This document shows positions 21,338 to 33,742 of a stretch of 64,000 nt of DNA, piece after piece (positions within the stretch are counted from its first letter, which is position 1; every line of letters begins with the position of its first letter). The stretch is taken from NCBI RefSeq assembly GCF_020379485.1, contig NC_063447.1:61121452-61185451 (forward strand), written 5' to 3'. A program made the translations under genes and the position numbers. The notes below the pieces were generated by a model. It saw only the letters and a list, made by a program, of their open reading frames with translations, made no database searches and was not told the origin of the DNA. This stretch comes from Brassica napus. Taxonomy: Eukaryota > Streptophyta > Magnoliopsida > Brassicales > Brassicaceae.

Positions 21338-22393
21338 ATGATGGCCTTGCAACTCTTCCCCGCTTCTCTTCACCCAATCTCGAACCCTTCTTCTTCATCA
21401 TCATCATCTCGATCAAAACAGAGACACCTCCTTCTCCAGCTCTCTCCTCCTCGCCTCCGTTCTGACCGTAGCCAAAGCGGTGTCACCGAAAACGACAGCG
21501 ATCCTTCTTCCTCAGGTAAACTGATCCGACAAGGATCTCTGCTGTTTGATTCTTGATTCCCTATGTCAAAAACTGAGTTCTTCTGATAACCGTTCGATTC
21601 GCTTCACTGAAGGTTCTTCATCATCATCAGTACGCACACAGTTAGATCTCCTCGAACAGCTTACTTCCACCAGCGACGGTACACGCCTGCTACTTATTCT
21701 TGAGGGCTTGAGTTATTAAATTAATCAAATAAATAGAGAATTTTCACTACAAAACATAGTTAGTTTAGTTGGGTGGGTTTTTAAATGTTTAAATATTAAT
21801 TGAATATCGAAACATATGTTTGGTAGTATTAAACATGACACTTTTATTCTTGGGGGGGGGGGGGGGGGGGGGGTTTAGTTATTGAATTAATAAAATAAAT
21901 CGAGAGTTTTATACAGTAAAACTAAACAAATTTAGCTAGGAATCGTTAAAAAGTTGTTAGTTAAATAGTGTCAGAATTTCGATTTTTTTAAATGTTTAGA
22001 TTATAATTTTGGTATTGAAAAATAGGCTGGATACTGAGCCTAGTTACTATTTACTCTTAATCAATTAGGGTTTTACATGAATTATCAGGTTACTTGAGTG
22101 ATGGTGGTGGTGGTGGCTTGAGGGGACTCACAGTGCGTGACCAATTGGCTAGTCTTGTTGGTGACAGAGACGATGACTTCACCATTCCCTTGGGGAAGAA
22201 CTTGAAGAAAGTGAGCCCTAAGTTCTTAACCACTTCTCAGAAAAGGAACATTAAGAGGCAAAGCTACCTTAACGAGGTCTCTCAGAGGAATGACTCTGTT
22301 TTCTTTTCTACCATCGGCGCCTTTGTAATCCTTCCGCCTTTGTTGATCCTTGGGATTGCTATTTTGACTGGCTATGTTCAACTCTTTCCTTAA
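21338..22393 (+). CDS. Small predicted plastid membrane protein, At2g42975-like
   Basis: Three exons (21338-21515, 21613-21678, 22089-22393) join in frame to 182 residues. The N-terminus is rich in Ser, Arg and Leu with few acidic residues (LFPASLHPISNPSSSSSSSR), as in chloroplast transit peptides. The middle contains DQLASLVGDRDDDFTIPLGKN. The last about 25 residues form one hydrophobic helix (IGAFVILPPLLILGIAILTGY) before LFP and the stop. Function is unknown to me; I place it as At2g42975-like from position and recalled family. A second ATG directly follows the first (MM), so either could be used. Intron 2 holds a run of 22 G and a diverged tandem duplication. Confidence 0.8.
21852..21873 (+). 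repeat. Homopolymer run of 22 G
   Basis: Twenty-two consecutive G lie within intron 2 of the At2g42975-like gene, between two diverged copies of an AT-rich segment (about 21702-21830 and 21875-22010). Such a run could form a G-quadruplex in DNA or pre-mRNA. Its exact length may be unreliable because homopolymers are error-prone. Confidence 0.9.
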
Positions 22394-23061
22394 GTATGTG
22401 TACAATAAATGATGAACATAATCCTTTCTTTCAAGTCTTGGTTCTATATATGTGTTACTTGTTATTTGAATAGGAAGAGCATAGAGAATGAAAGACAATA
22501 GGATCTTCATGTGTTAGCTTGTGTACTCTTTCCAAATGCATAGTAAACCAAATTAGTCTAAACAGTAAGTTACAAGACAATGAGCCAACATTCAAACATA
22601 ATAAGTGAAGTTCATGAGTTTTACCTGGTGATTATATTTCTTCATGTACTTCCCAGTCTATGTTACAGATTTGGTGAGCCTCTATAGTGCTTTTGGCTTG
22701 CCATTGCTTATCATTCTGCAATCGAGTAGTTTCACTACAATTTTTATTAGCTAGTTTTGGGTTTGTTAGATTGTTTCATCCAACTGTTTTGTGAATTGAG
22801 TCAAATGAACACAGAAACTGATTATATTTGTGTTTTTCTTTGCTGTTAGAACATATTTCTCCTTCTATAGGCTGTCTTCTTATTGATTCAGACTAATATA
22901 TATATATATATATATTTATTGAACAACATGGCTATTGATATGTATATAATATTATTAGTAGTATCAAAACATGAAGGAAAAAAAACAGGATCCGAGTTGG
23001 TTCTGAATGAGAACAAAATCAGCATCAAACACATCTCCCACACTAGGAGATAGAAAAGTTA
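22394..23061. other. Convergent 3' regions
   Basis: The region between the plus-strand At2g42975-like gene and the minus-strand JUB1 gene holds both 3' UTRs. A (TA)n microsatellite lies at 22900-22915. No gene is seen. Confidence 0.5.
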
Positions 23062-24702
23062 TTACAAGTGATTAGTATTTCCATCTATAACTGATCTAAG
23101 TTCATCCCAACTTGCTGGTTCTCCGATGAAATCTTCACCGTTGATGTTCCAGAGATTAACCAAGTTGTTATCATGACAAGTATATGTCGGTTGATTGAAA
23201 CCAACCGTAGTAAGTTGGTTCCAATAAGGATTCTGCGTCTGTGGCTGACGCTGCGGCTCATGTAGCTTGTGGGACAAGGATTCTACGACGTGATGGCTAG
23301 TGTGATCGGAATCTAAGCTGCTTGTCTTCGAACATGAATCAGTTAAGGTGATAACCGGTCTACGGTTTGGTTGTAGGGTGGTTGGGTTTCGATGATGTGT
23401 GACTCGTTTGAAGATTCTGCATAGTGTCCACACCTCCTGTGAAAACAAGACGGGTCACGGACCATCAAAAAAGTTTTCAACTGTAATATCTGAAAGCAAT
23501 TTATGATTGCATGATGCGTTTATATTATGGTTTTTAATTTTATAAAGAAAATTCAAAGAAAAGTACATTAAACTAATGGATGATTATTATGATTTTGATT
23601 GATAGACACATTATTATACCCAAAGTTTAGCACAAAGTATATTCCATCAAACGGTATTAAAGGAAACAAATAATTAGTCTATTGTGGACATTTTCATGTA
23701 TTTTAAAAAAATCTGATATTTCTTCTCATGATTGTATTGTTAAATATAAAACTTTCAGGAGTCTAGTATTAAATTTTAATAAAAGTTGGTCCCATTTTCA
23801 GGAAAAAGAATATGTGATCAATACATCGTATGGAAATGTGCATTCGTGACTGACTTTTTAAAGCATTTAACACCACGAATATAGGAAAAGTATCGCACTA
23901 AAAAATGGAGGTTTAGCATGATGCATACTCTTCTTGGTTACATAAACCGATTTATTAAGTTACTCACAGGACAATTTAAATCGGATTAAACTTACTGCTT
24001 GTTGAGTTGGTGACTCAGATTTTGCGGTAGATGGGAGGCGAAATTCATGCATCATCCAATTGGTTTTAGAGCCCTTACCGGCTGAACCAAGATAGTAAAC
24101 TAGAGACTTCTTTAGGCCAACGCAATCAAGATTGGAGTAAACCGGTTTATCAATACCGGTGGCTTTCCAGAAACCTGAACCGGTGACTCGGTTTGGTCTA
24201 ACACTATTCTTGTATTTCCTGCCTCTCATGCAGAAGAAGTACCACTCGTTTTCCTCAACGCTGCTTACTCCTAATAAAATCCACAATAAATGTTCATATT
24301 AATATGTCACCTTCATGAAAGATACAGTACAAATTATGTATATACGTGTCTGCATTATTTATTTTACCTAATTATGTATATATTAGGTATATTAATTGTT
24401 TTCTTGTATCGTTTTGATCCTTACTGAACATATAAGATACCACTAGTTAGTAGTTACTAGTGTCCTATGATTTGAGAAAGAAATGAGAAAACGAGGGTGA
24501 TCCAGTATAAAGACTTACTGGGAAGATCCCAAGGATCGAACTTGTAGATATCGATCTGTTTGATAAGTTCGAGTTTGATGGGTTTGTTCTCTACTTTTCT
24601 TCGAAGATAATACCCTAAAAGCTCTTCGTCAGTGGGATGAAACCTGAATCCAGGAAGTTTTGCTTCATCTTCTTCTTCGTGATCCTTACCTTCACCACTC
24701 AT
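23062..24702 (-). CDS. JUB1: NAC042/JUNGBRUNNEN1 transcription factor
   Basis: Three exons on the minus strand (24519-24702, 23996-24270, 23062-23436) join with GT-AG introns to 277 residues, close to Arabidopsis JUB1 (At2g43000). After an acidic leader ([12 protein letters not shown]) the NAC domain shows subdomain [66 protein letters not shown] and KSLVYYLG, and [10 protein letters not shown] ending [12 protein letters not shown]. The C-terminus is Ser/Thr/Asn-rich with [13 protein letters not shown], typical of an activation domain. JUB1 is known as an H2O2-induced nuclear factor that extends lifespan and limits growth through gibberellin and brassinosteroid genes. The frame contains GTG codons upstream, but the ATG at 24702 gives the conserved start. 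It lies next to PIF4, as in Arabidopsis. Confidence 0.93.
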
Positions 24703-24762
24703 ATTCACTACATCGATCTCTTTATATCACGAATCATGTCTCTATGAATAAAGGTTCTCCAT

Positions 24763-24773
24763 ACATATATATA
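24763..24773 (-). promoter_or_regulatory. TATA box of JUB1
   Basis: CTATATATATG on the minus strand lies about 60-70 bp upstream of the JUB1 start codon. Position and sequence are the only evidence. Confidence 0.55.
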
Positions 24774-24774
24774 G

Positions 24775-25614
24775 GGTAAATGGTTATCAATATAATGAGT
24801 ATTTGGTGGCGTTCAACTGGTGCTCGGTCAATTACGAATGACTTTGACTATTACTTCCTATATTACATGTCATTCTAACATTTTTTCTTGTCCCTTTAGA
24901 ATTTCTATACAAATTTTATTTACTTTCAGTTTAAATTAATTACAAAATGCATTGATCTATAAATAATTTTATTTATCTGAAATATTATTGGTCAAACATG
25001 TATAATCAATAGAAACTTAATTAAGCTTTTCACCTTTTTAATATGTGTGAAAAATGTCAAAATGATACTTATTTAAAAACGGAGAAAGTATTATATACAC
25101 ACACTAAATAATAATCTGCACCTTGCGCGGGATGAAATTATTAATTTCGTTATTTCTTAAGATAAGAAGACATCAAGTCTATTTAATTTTGATATCAGTT
25201 CGGTTTTATTTTAGTTTTTTTTGTTTTTAATCTACTAAAATATAACTATCGTTCTGAATCAATATTTATTTTGTTTATTGGGTTAAAATGCTTGAGGTTT
25301 TTTATTTTTTCAATGATAACCAAAATCTATTATTATTTGTTTGGTTCCATGTTATATGAATTTTAGACAGTCCTGATGTCGAACAAATGATTTCATATTA
25401 TAATTTATAAATGCATGAAAAATCAAATCAAATCTAGATAATAACTGAAGAAAAAGAAAAAAAAATTATTAAAACAAATCATCTCATTAGAATTTGGTCG
25501 ATGGTAAAAGGAAACATTAAAAAAAGAATATACCAGCTTCCAAGAAAATTAGAATCCTCATTTTTAGTGAATATTTAGTTATATATGTGTTCACATCAAT
25601 GTACACATGTATGT
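24775..25614. other. Upstream region of JUB1
   Basis: AT-rich non-coding sequence. A GC-rich scrap (ctgcaccttgcgcgggatg) at about 25119-25137 resembles the terminal stem of Helitrons but lacks a CTAG end. Nothing else is recognised. Confidence 0.4.
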
Positions 25615-26167
25615 AGGGCGAGGCAAAATATCCGTAAATTTTGATTCAATTGGTTATCATTTTCGATTCGAACAGAAAATCTGGATATCAGTAATTCTAC
25701 GAAGCAAAGCAAATACTAATATGTAATATCTGTAGAAAACGAAACAAATCACAAATATTAATTTTTTTGAAAACAAATATCCGATTTGACTCGTTATATG
25801 CTATATATATACATATATTTAATGAATTATATATATAAGTTATACAAATAATATATTTTAAATAAGTTTTCCAATATTTTTATTCACTAAATTTATTAAA
25901 TTAGCTATTAGTATTCAAAAAGTAAATATTTTTTTATTTTTGTAATAATATTTTATTATTTTATATTATTTTAGATTTTTATTTTTTATTTTTTTTACGG
26001 ATCGAATCGGATATCCGGTTAAAAATATAAAATTTTCCGGATATCCGGAACACCGTATATCCGGATGGCTATGAATCAAATCAAATCGGATAATTAATTA
26101 TTCAGACAAAAGGAATCGGATCACAATTACTTTCAAACCTCCAGATATCTGATTCGTGCCGATATTT
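25615..26167. mobile_element. Mutator-like non-autonomous element
   Basis: A perfect 10 bp direct repeat acatgtatgt (25605-25614 and 26168-26177) flanks a 553 bp non-coding block that starts agggcgaggcaaaatatccg. The interior repeats ATCCG, GGATATCCGG and AAATCGGAT. The left end matches the AGGGCTGGGCAAA type of the other copies; the right end (gtgccgatattt) is eroded. Confidence 0.75.
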
Positions 26168-28599
26168 ACATGTATGTGTATGTAAAATATATATATAAAG
26201 GTGACTGATAAATATATAAAGATATATTTAATTAACATTAAAAGATATTTTTTCAAAATAGTTCATGAAAGATAAAATTATTAAAATAAAAATTAAGTAA
26301 AAATAAAATAAGCCTAGACATTAGTGAATTTTTTGCAAATGTTTTTTTTATGCAGAACCTTTGTATAATTCGTTATATTGAAAAAAAACGTAAAATAATA
26401 TATAGTATGAACACATTTATGTAGAATTTGGTTGAGAAGTTATCTGTACGAACGTAGGTGTTATGTGGAGTGGACAGTTTATAACTTAAATGTGGATGTC
26501 GTCTTTGTTGGTATGCAGAAAAGTCCAGGGAAAATGGAAAATAATTAGATTGTTGATTGCAACTAAATATATATATATATGATACGATAAAAAACTAGTT
26601 ATATATGATTTAATATTTCTGACAAAAAGAAAATAATATAGTATGATGTAATATTATCGAAATTCAAACATGTCGTTATTCATAGTTGTTACGTATATAT
26701 ACACAGTGATTATATTACGTTATCAATAAAACCGTAAGTTCAATATGTATACGTATAGGTGATTCACGTGGTATGACCATACTCCAGATTTCCAAACTGT
26801 CGAAAAGATGTAAAATATATTTAAAAATAAGATACGCACTCATACGAACCAACAGCTAACTTTTAAATATGCTTCATATGTAGACTCAACTATTTTAATA
26901 GCCGGGGAGCCAAACACAAACGTGGACGGTAACCAAATGTATTGAATAATAACAATTCTCCTATCATCAAATTCTGCATTCCAAAGTGTTTGCTACATAG
27001 ATAAAGAAAGTTTGATGTACCTACTTTTTTGTTATAATCCAAATATTCAATAATTAGTATGTGTGGTGGACAAACCCACAAGAGTTTTCTTGAGAGGAAG
27101 AAATACGACAAACTGATCATTAATCACCTATCTACTCACATATCCAGACATGGACCATCTTCTTAATCTCTGACTTGATATGTTGAGTTCAATCCCAGTT
27201 CATACTATATGAAGAGAGAAGAAAAATCCTAGATACGAAAGAGTTGCTTCCCCACCAAATAAGCTAGTGATAATCATCTACAAACACATTAAAAACCAGT
27301 TCAACTTGATGACATTTCTATCGACAACAAATATGAGAACAATCTTAATTTTCTGATTTGTCACAAAACTTAGTTATCAGTTGTAAACATGCGTGAAGTA
27401 AATATGACGTATGCATGATCTTAATTATTTGTGATTAGCCACTACGTATGTATAATACAGAAAAAAAAATTATAAGGGTTGGTTGCGATCCGCCCCAGAT
27501 GAAGGTTAAAACGACAGCTAGGAGAAATAAATTATCAAAGTTAACTTAAAGGACAGACAATAACTTAGCTTTGCTGCCATTTGAATATAACATTCAAAGT
27601 CTACAATTTGACTGTTGAATATTATCATAAATTTTCAATAAAAGATACAAATAATAGAAGGTGCCTGCAACAATCTTAGTACGAATACATTGATCGTCTT
27701 GGGCAAAATAAATAAATAAATAAATAAATAAATAAGATTTAAAAAAATCAAAATAACTAATAACTTTTCAAAGGAGGAAGAGAGTCAAAGAAACATAATA
27801 TCCAAATTTTCAACTCCATGACTTTTTTGAATTTCTTCGACATGAAAAACAGACAAACACTGAATGGGATCTGTCAGTATCAGGTTTCTATAAAGAGTAT
27901 GTTCATACTCGAACACAGAAAAACTAAACAACAATCAAAACTAGAAAGACGGCAAGTTATAACATAAGAAACGTTAGCCGTTGGTATATACAAGTACCTT
28001 TACGTTTTCCCCAAGATATTGGGCCCTTTCCTATAATTAGCTTACGTTAATAAGCTTCACCCATAGGCCCATTACGTCAAAACCATTGTTGTAAAACCTA
28101 GATGAATTTTATACGAGTACCTTTACGATGACTGGCCATAATTTATAAGGCTAATTCGACTGGTGGTGAATTGTCACATATGTTATCTTGGACAATAACC
28201 ATTATAGAAGGCCATAGTTCCGGTGACTTGATTGATTATATATCATCTTCGGCATGCGTCTCAAACACAACATGAGTGACTCCCAGAGCTTCATCGCACT
28301 CTCCATTGCCCATTTGACACTAACTTTCTATTTGAAAACTTGAGGACTGCCTTAATATTGCTTAATTTAGTTCCAAACCAGATCTCAGAGCTCTCTGAGA
28401 GGTTCCTAGCTCAAAACCTAGCACAATCCGCTTCCACATGCGTATATCCTTCTTGCTGCTCCATCAGTGTTGCACTTCGAGACAACAATGGACGGAGTAG
28501 ACCTTTTTTTTTGTCACAAGGACGGAGTAGACCACTTACACTATTTTATATGTTAATATGTTATGTTATGATATTAATTCAAGCGTGTGAAAAAACACA
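26168..28599. other. Intergenic between JUB1 and the LINE remnant
   Basis: AT-rich; no gene recognised. An (AAAT)n microsatellite occupies about 27706-27736. 28300-28500 is less AT-rich and has open frames without any motif I know. A mini-insertion lies at 28490-28533. Confidence 0.45.
28490..28533 (-). repeat. Poly(A)-type mini-insertion with 14 bp direct repeats
   Basis: GGACGGAGTAGACC occurs at 28490-28503 and 28520-28533. The 16 bp between them read TTGTGAC then A9 on the minus strand. Confidence 0.8.
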
Positions 28600-31500
28600 C
28601 TGTTTTAGAAAAAATACGATTTTGAGGCGATTATCGATTCTCGATCTCTTGGGTTTCTTCCACTGTCGCACGATCTACGGCGGTGATGATGGGCTCTCAA
28701 GAGTCACTGGGGGATACCAGATCCTCCTGCTCGATTGGGTAACTCGTGGGTTTCAGTAGCACATGAAAAGAAGGTTTTGAAGAAATACGAACTACATCTC
28801 TCGGAAATGGAAGGGGAACAAATAGTGGAGGTTCCGGCGGAAGTGATTGAGGAATCATCGCCTCTATGGGAGGATTTCCTTATCGGCAAATTTTTGGAGG
28901 AAGCACCACATGTAGCGAAGGTACATGTTATTCTAAACAAGATCTGGAAATTTGGAGACTCATCGCATAAGATTGAGGTGTATGAGATGAGTTCTAAAAT
29001 GATGAAGTTCAAAGTAACAAACAACTCAGCAAAGGAACGGATCTTGAGGCGTGGAATGTGGAGTATTGCAAACATACCTATGGTGGTTTCAAAATGGCAG
29101 CCAAACATTGAAGCGACACCAGCAGAGGAGGAATCAGTACCGCTATGGGTGCATCTGAAGAATGTGCCTATGAACATGTTCTCTTGGGAATGTCTCAGTT
29201 TCATTACAAGTGTTGTGGGATTTCCAGTTAGGCTGCGTCCATAAATAGCAGCTTGCTCAACTTTTGAGATTGCAAAAATATTTGTGAAAGCTGATCTTAC
29301 TAAGGAGTTGCCAAGGATGATTAACTTCAAGATACAGGGGAAGCCGGTTAATATTGAATTCATTTATCCATGGCTCCCTCTAAGAAGTACTGATTGTGGG
29401 AAATGTGGTCATTTGGAAAAGGTATGTATTAAGAAAAAAGAGGACATGGCACATGAAAATACAAGAATGGAAGGATCGTGATCTAAAAAGAAGAATGAGG
29501 AAGACATGAGATCAAAAAGTAATGAGAAAAAAAGAATAGGAAGTAGAATTAAACAAGGATGCATGAGGAGAGAAAAATCAGGGATGGTTCAATCCGAATA
29601 AAGTTGGAAGAAGTTCTGGGAAGCAAAAGGAAATGGAGTATGGTCAAGTAAAAATCACTCCATCAAGGTTCTCAGCTTTGAGCATCTTGGATGATAGGGG
29701 AGTTGATGATAAGGAAGAGTTAGAAGGATCAGGAGAGATAAAGATAATGAATAAAGGAAAAGGAACGGAGGTGAATAAAAATATAGAGAAGACAAAACTA
29801 GAACCAGGAGAAATTGAGGAAGAAGAGGGGATTGGGGAAGCTGATGAAGAGGAAGAAGAAATTGAGCAAGAAGAGCTGATAAGACAATATTTACCACGTA
29901 CGTCAAAGAATAATCATAGGTTCTTGTCGGATACATCTGTCCAGAAAGCGAAGGATAATAATCCTAGCAAGAAGGCCAGGAAATGTGTCCGCAAGAATAC
30001 TCAATGACAAGCTTCTTTTGGAACGTACGAGGATTTAATCAATCAACAAAACATAACGTCGTACATAAATGGTTAAGAGGAATTGATGCTTGGTTTTGAT
30101 GTCTAATTGAAACTAGAGTAAAAGAAAAAAAGGCAAATAAAATGTATATGGAGGGGTTTAGAGATTGGAATGTTCTTTCAAATTATGAATACAATCCGCA
30201 TGGGAGAATATGGGTAATGTGGAGAGTGAAGGTGAGGCTTACTCCGGTTTTCAAGTGTAGCCAAATTATAACATGTTCAGTGAAGATGGAAGATAGTGAT
30301 GAATAATTTTTCTGCTCTTTTGTTTATGCTTTGAATACAGTAGAGGAAATGAGAATTTTATGGGAAGATATAAAGAATCATAAGGATTCTAGTCTTTTTC
30401 GCCATAAATCATGGGGGATTTCGACGAAATTTTGGAGAGTAATGAGCACTCAATTTTTGGCACACCAACAAATATGCCGACAGGTATGAGAGATTTCAAT
30501 CAGTGGTGAAGCATTGTAATCTTGTTGATATGAGCTATCAAGGTCCTCTACATACCTGATGTAATAAAGGAGAAGAAGGAATTATCTGCAAGAAGCTGGA
30601 TAGAGTTCTTATTAATGAAGAATGAATGCAACAGCACTCAAGGATTTATAGTATATTTAAAGCTGGAGGTTACTCTGATAATCTAAGACGTAGAATCCAA
30701 TTTAAAGAAGGGGAGAGGAGGAAGAGGAAGACTTTTAAATTCACAAACGCTATAACCAAAATGCCTGAGTTCATTCCGCTTCTAGAGACATAGTGGAGTC
30801 ATTATGCGCCGCTCTTTCATTCTACATCAGCCATGTTCAGACTCACAAAAAATTTAAAGGGGCTTAACCAACCTCTAAGACTGTTGAGTAAAGAGAAGCT
30901 GGGAACATTATACAAGAGAACCAAGGAATCTTATTTGAGTCTCTGCGAGAAACAGAAGCAAACAATGCTAAATCCGACGCCTGAAGCTATTAAGGAGAAG
31001 GGTTTAGCATATGAAAAATGGAAGAAGCTGGCTGATTTGGAGGAGGATCTGAACAAACAAAGATCTAAATTACACTGGTTATAAGTGGGAGATGGGAATA
31101 ATAGAGTATTCCATAATTAAAATTAGAGAAATTCAGAACTCAATTAGAAAAATCTTATGTGAAGATGGGACAGTTGTGGAAGGTGATGACGTGAAGAGAG
31201 AAGCTGAGAGGTTTTTCCATGGATTCTTAAACCATAATCCTCCAGATTACGAAGGAACAACAAAAGAAAGGTTGGAGGAGCTATTTAAATTTAAATGCAG
31301 TGAGGATTATAGAGTTCTGCTGGAGAGAGAAGTTACAGAGGAGGAGGTTAAATATATAATATTCAAAATGCCGAGCAACAAGTATCCTGGTCCAGATGGT
31401 CTAACTTTGGAGTTCTTTAAGGAAGCATGGGCGGTCATAGGGAAGGATGTTACAATAGCAATTCAGTATTTTTTCATCTAAGGGTTCTTGCCAAAGGGTC

Positions 31501-31842
31501 TCAACTCAACTGTCTTGGCTCTAATACCAAAGAAGGAAAAGCAAGGATGATGAAAGACTACAGGCCGATTCACAACTATCGGGACTCAACTATCTTCAGT
31601 ACAGAGAATTGTTCATCTACTGGATAAGAATATCAGAAACAGATTCACAACAATTTAAAGAATGGGAGATAACAAGTATGAAGAAGGATTAAGGTTTTGG
31701 TTCGCCACAAGAGATATAGGCATATAGAAATGTATAAAGTCTTTTAGCACAGTTTGTTTTTATGCTTTCAAAATATGATGCACTTATGTAAACCAAAGGC
31801 TTTTGATTTGAATAAATTCAACATTCAATTCAATAAAAAAAA
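28600..31842 (+). mobile_element. Rearranged LINE (non-LTR retrotransposon)
   Basis: Plus-strand remnants follow the order of a plant L1-type LINE. First comes an ORF1-like protein with a DUF4283-type domain (from 28735; RRGMWSIANIPMVVSKWQP, VPLWVHLKNVP), interrupted by a stop near 29242, then a zinc-knuckle-like DCGKCGHLEKVC near 29392 and an acidic linker to 30004. An endonuclease start (SFFWNVRGFNQS) follows near 30010. A reverse transcriptase start lies at 31340-31570 (MPSNKYPGPDGLTLEFFKEAW, then LIPKKEK, DYRPI). After 31590 the RT core is deleted and only a 3' terminal segment remains, ending tttgaataaattcaacattc and A8 near 31842. Many stops and frameshifts make it inactive. The 5' boundary is approximate and no target duplication was found. 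Confidence 0.8.
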
Positions 31843-32990
31843 TTTATTATTATCGGTCGTTTATTTGGATATCACAAGTTTGAATTGTATTACGAATTTA
31901 CGATATATAGATATATATTCAAATATAAAATATATTCCTTATTACTATAGTAGTTAGCTTCTTTCATTTTCTCTTAGGGTTTCACAACTATTATCCAATA
32001 TATTCTCCTTGTTTCATGAATTAGAAAGCATATCTTCTCTCAATCTTAATAAATGGAAGAAATTTTGAAATCATGTTGCTAGAGAGTGATTAAGATTTTA
32101 TGTTCACGGTACGATTAAGAGAAAATGATATGCATTTGCTAAAGACAAACAAAATTCATAAAGTATTTGGCTACTGCCGTAGATGTTCTCTACATCCACA
32201 ATAATACTTACAACTCTAAATCTACATCAATCTTGATTGTATTTTTTTTTTAATTCACAGCTCTTTTTTAAAGTCTAGAGCATTTTTTTAAAATCATGTC
32301 TTTATAATTGTTCTGCAGAGACAAATACCTACAGTCTAAATTTAAAAGCTTTTAAAATTTAAAAATCTAAAACCAAAACAAAAATATTGCAGCAATATTT
32401 TTACAACCAAAAATTGAAATCACGGCTCTTACCAATCAACACCCTATAGCTAATGTGCTGATGTTGGAAATAGAATCCGAGACTCCGGTGGGGATGTGGT
32501 CCATTACCAGTAGGCACGACGGTCCACGATTAATTGGTATTACGACAACATAATTAATTGCAAAACGATATGAAGTTATGAATCAATAGAGAAACACTAG
32601 TTTTTATCCTTTAGGTGAATGGTATAAAAATATAAAGGTTACCAGAGTTTTTTCCCCGACAATTTCTTGAGACTTCTGCTTCAAATTCAGTAGAACATTG
32701 AACTCTGATAACAATCCGACCTTAATTTACATCGTTTATGACAAAAAAACGTAATTTAACTTGTTGGATAGTGAAGAATAAAACGTCATCTTACACAAAT
32801 CATGTGCAGAGAAAGAAGTCATAGGAGTTGTGATTTGACAAAACCACCCTCAAATCATTGTTTGCAGAGTTCTTTTCAGATAAGGTACAGATCAGAAAGC
32901 ACCTCTAGAAATCTAGCAATAGATCTCATCGCTAAAGAAGAAGATTTCCACTTGTGGGTCCCATTGAATCTAACATAATGTCCCAGAACT
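31843..32990. other. Distal upstream region of PIF4
   Basis: AT-rich non-coding sequence; no gene or element recognised. Confidence 0.45.
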
Positions 32991-32991
32991 T

Positions 32992-33001
32992 GCCACGTGG
33001 C
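32992..33001. promoter_or_regulatory. Palindromic G-box upstream of PIF4
   Basis: A perfect 10 bp palindrome GCCACGTGGC with the CACGTG core lies about 740 bp upstream of the PIF4 ATG and about 130 bp before a CT-rich leader (33138-33180) that probably begins the 5' UTR. G-boxes bind bZIP (HY5-type) and bHLH (PIF-type) factors. Position makes it a good promoter element; binding is inferred. Confidence 0.6.
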
Positions 33002-33420
33002 GTTCGTTCTTAAAGGTTGCAGTACTGTTGTCCTTACAGAATCATTATCTCCTTCGCTGTAATATCTCTATCTGGCTTTAAAGTCTTTATACTCCTGTCG
33101 CTTTCTGTCTGTACCAAAAGAAGTAAAGAACCTTGCTCTCTCTCTCCTTCTCTCTGCTTCTTCTCTGTTTCTTTCACGTTTTATGAGAGTTTCTTAACAA
33201 TATCTAGTCTTTAGTTTTATCATGCAAAGCTAGTGAGAGGAAAGAGAAAATTCTGGTGTGGAACTTCTACTTCCACTAATCAGGTTTCGATCTTCTTCAA
33301 CTTCCGATTCGGCCAGAAACTTTCCAAATCTGGTCAGTATTCTAATAAGGTCTTTTGGCTTCGGAAGATGTTGCTATATATGGAATCAGTTGTTGTTTCT
33401 TTATTTTTTTCATCTCTACT

Positions 33421-33464
33421 AAATTAACTATTTCTTTGAACTGAAAAATTAACTATTTCTTTGA
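33421..33464. repeat. Short direct repeat in PIF4 leader region
   Basis: AAATTAACTATTTCTTTGA occurs at 33421-33439 and 33446-33464, separated by only ACTGAA. This resembles the mini-insertions but has no A run. It lies in the probable 5' UTR intron of PIF4. Confidence 0.6.
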
Positions 33465-33636
33465 TCCTTCCTATATTGTTGGAATATATTAAAAATGTGT
33501 AACAGGAGAATGAGCACATGTTCCTGTTTTTATAATCTTAATTATTTCTAAGATAATGATTAGTGTTATAAACTATTGGAGTTGATATTATAAAACCCTA
33601 CTTTATGCATCTCTGTATCTCTTAATCATAAGTCAT

Positions 33637-33684
33637 GATTAGCTCTGTTCACTTTTTTTGACATCAGATTAGCTCTGTTCACTT
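33637..33684 (-). repeat. Poly(A)-type mini-insertion with 18 bp direct repeats
   Basis: The 18 bp at 33637-33654 (GATTAGCTCTGTTCACTT) recur exactly at 33667-33684. The 12 bp between them read TGATGTC then A5 on the minus strand. It lies about 60-100 bp before the PIF4 start codon, probably inside a 5' UTR intron that ends at ctctag (33733). Confidence 0.8.
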
Positions 33685-33742
33685 ATGTATCTTATTTGAG
33701 GTTGATAAAATAATTCTTTTGACATGTCTCTAGAGATCTGAC

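Noticed and set aside
25115..25140. GC-rich ccttgcgcggg motif like a Helitron 3' stem
   Set aside because: No complementary half-stem and no CTAG end nearby.
29655..29936. Leu-rich minus-strand frame of 93 codons
   Set aside because: Antisense of the acidic linker of the LINE ORF1 region.
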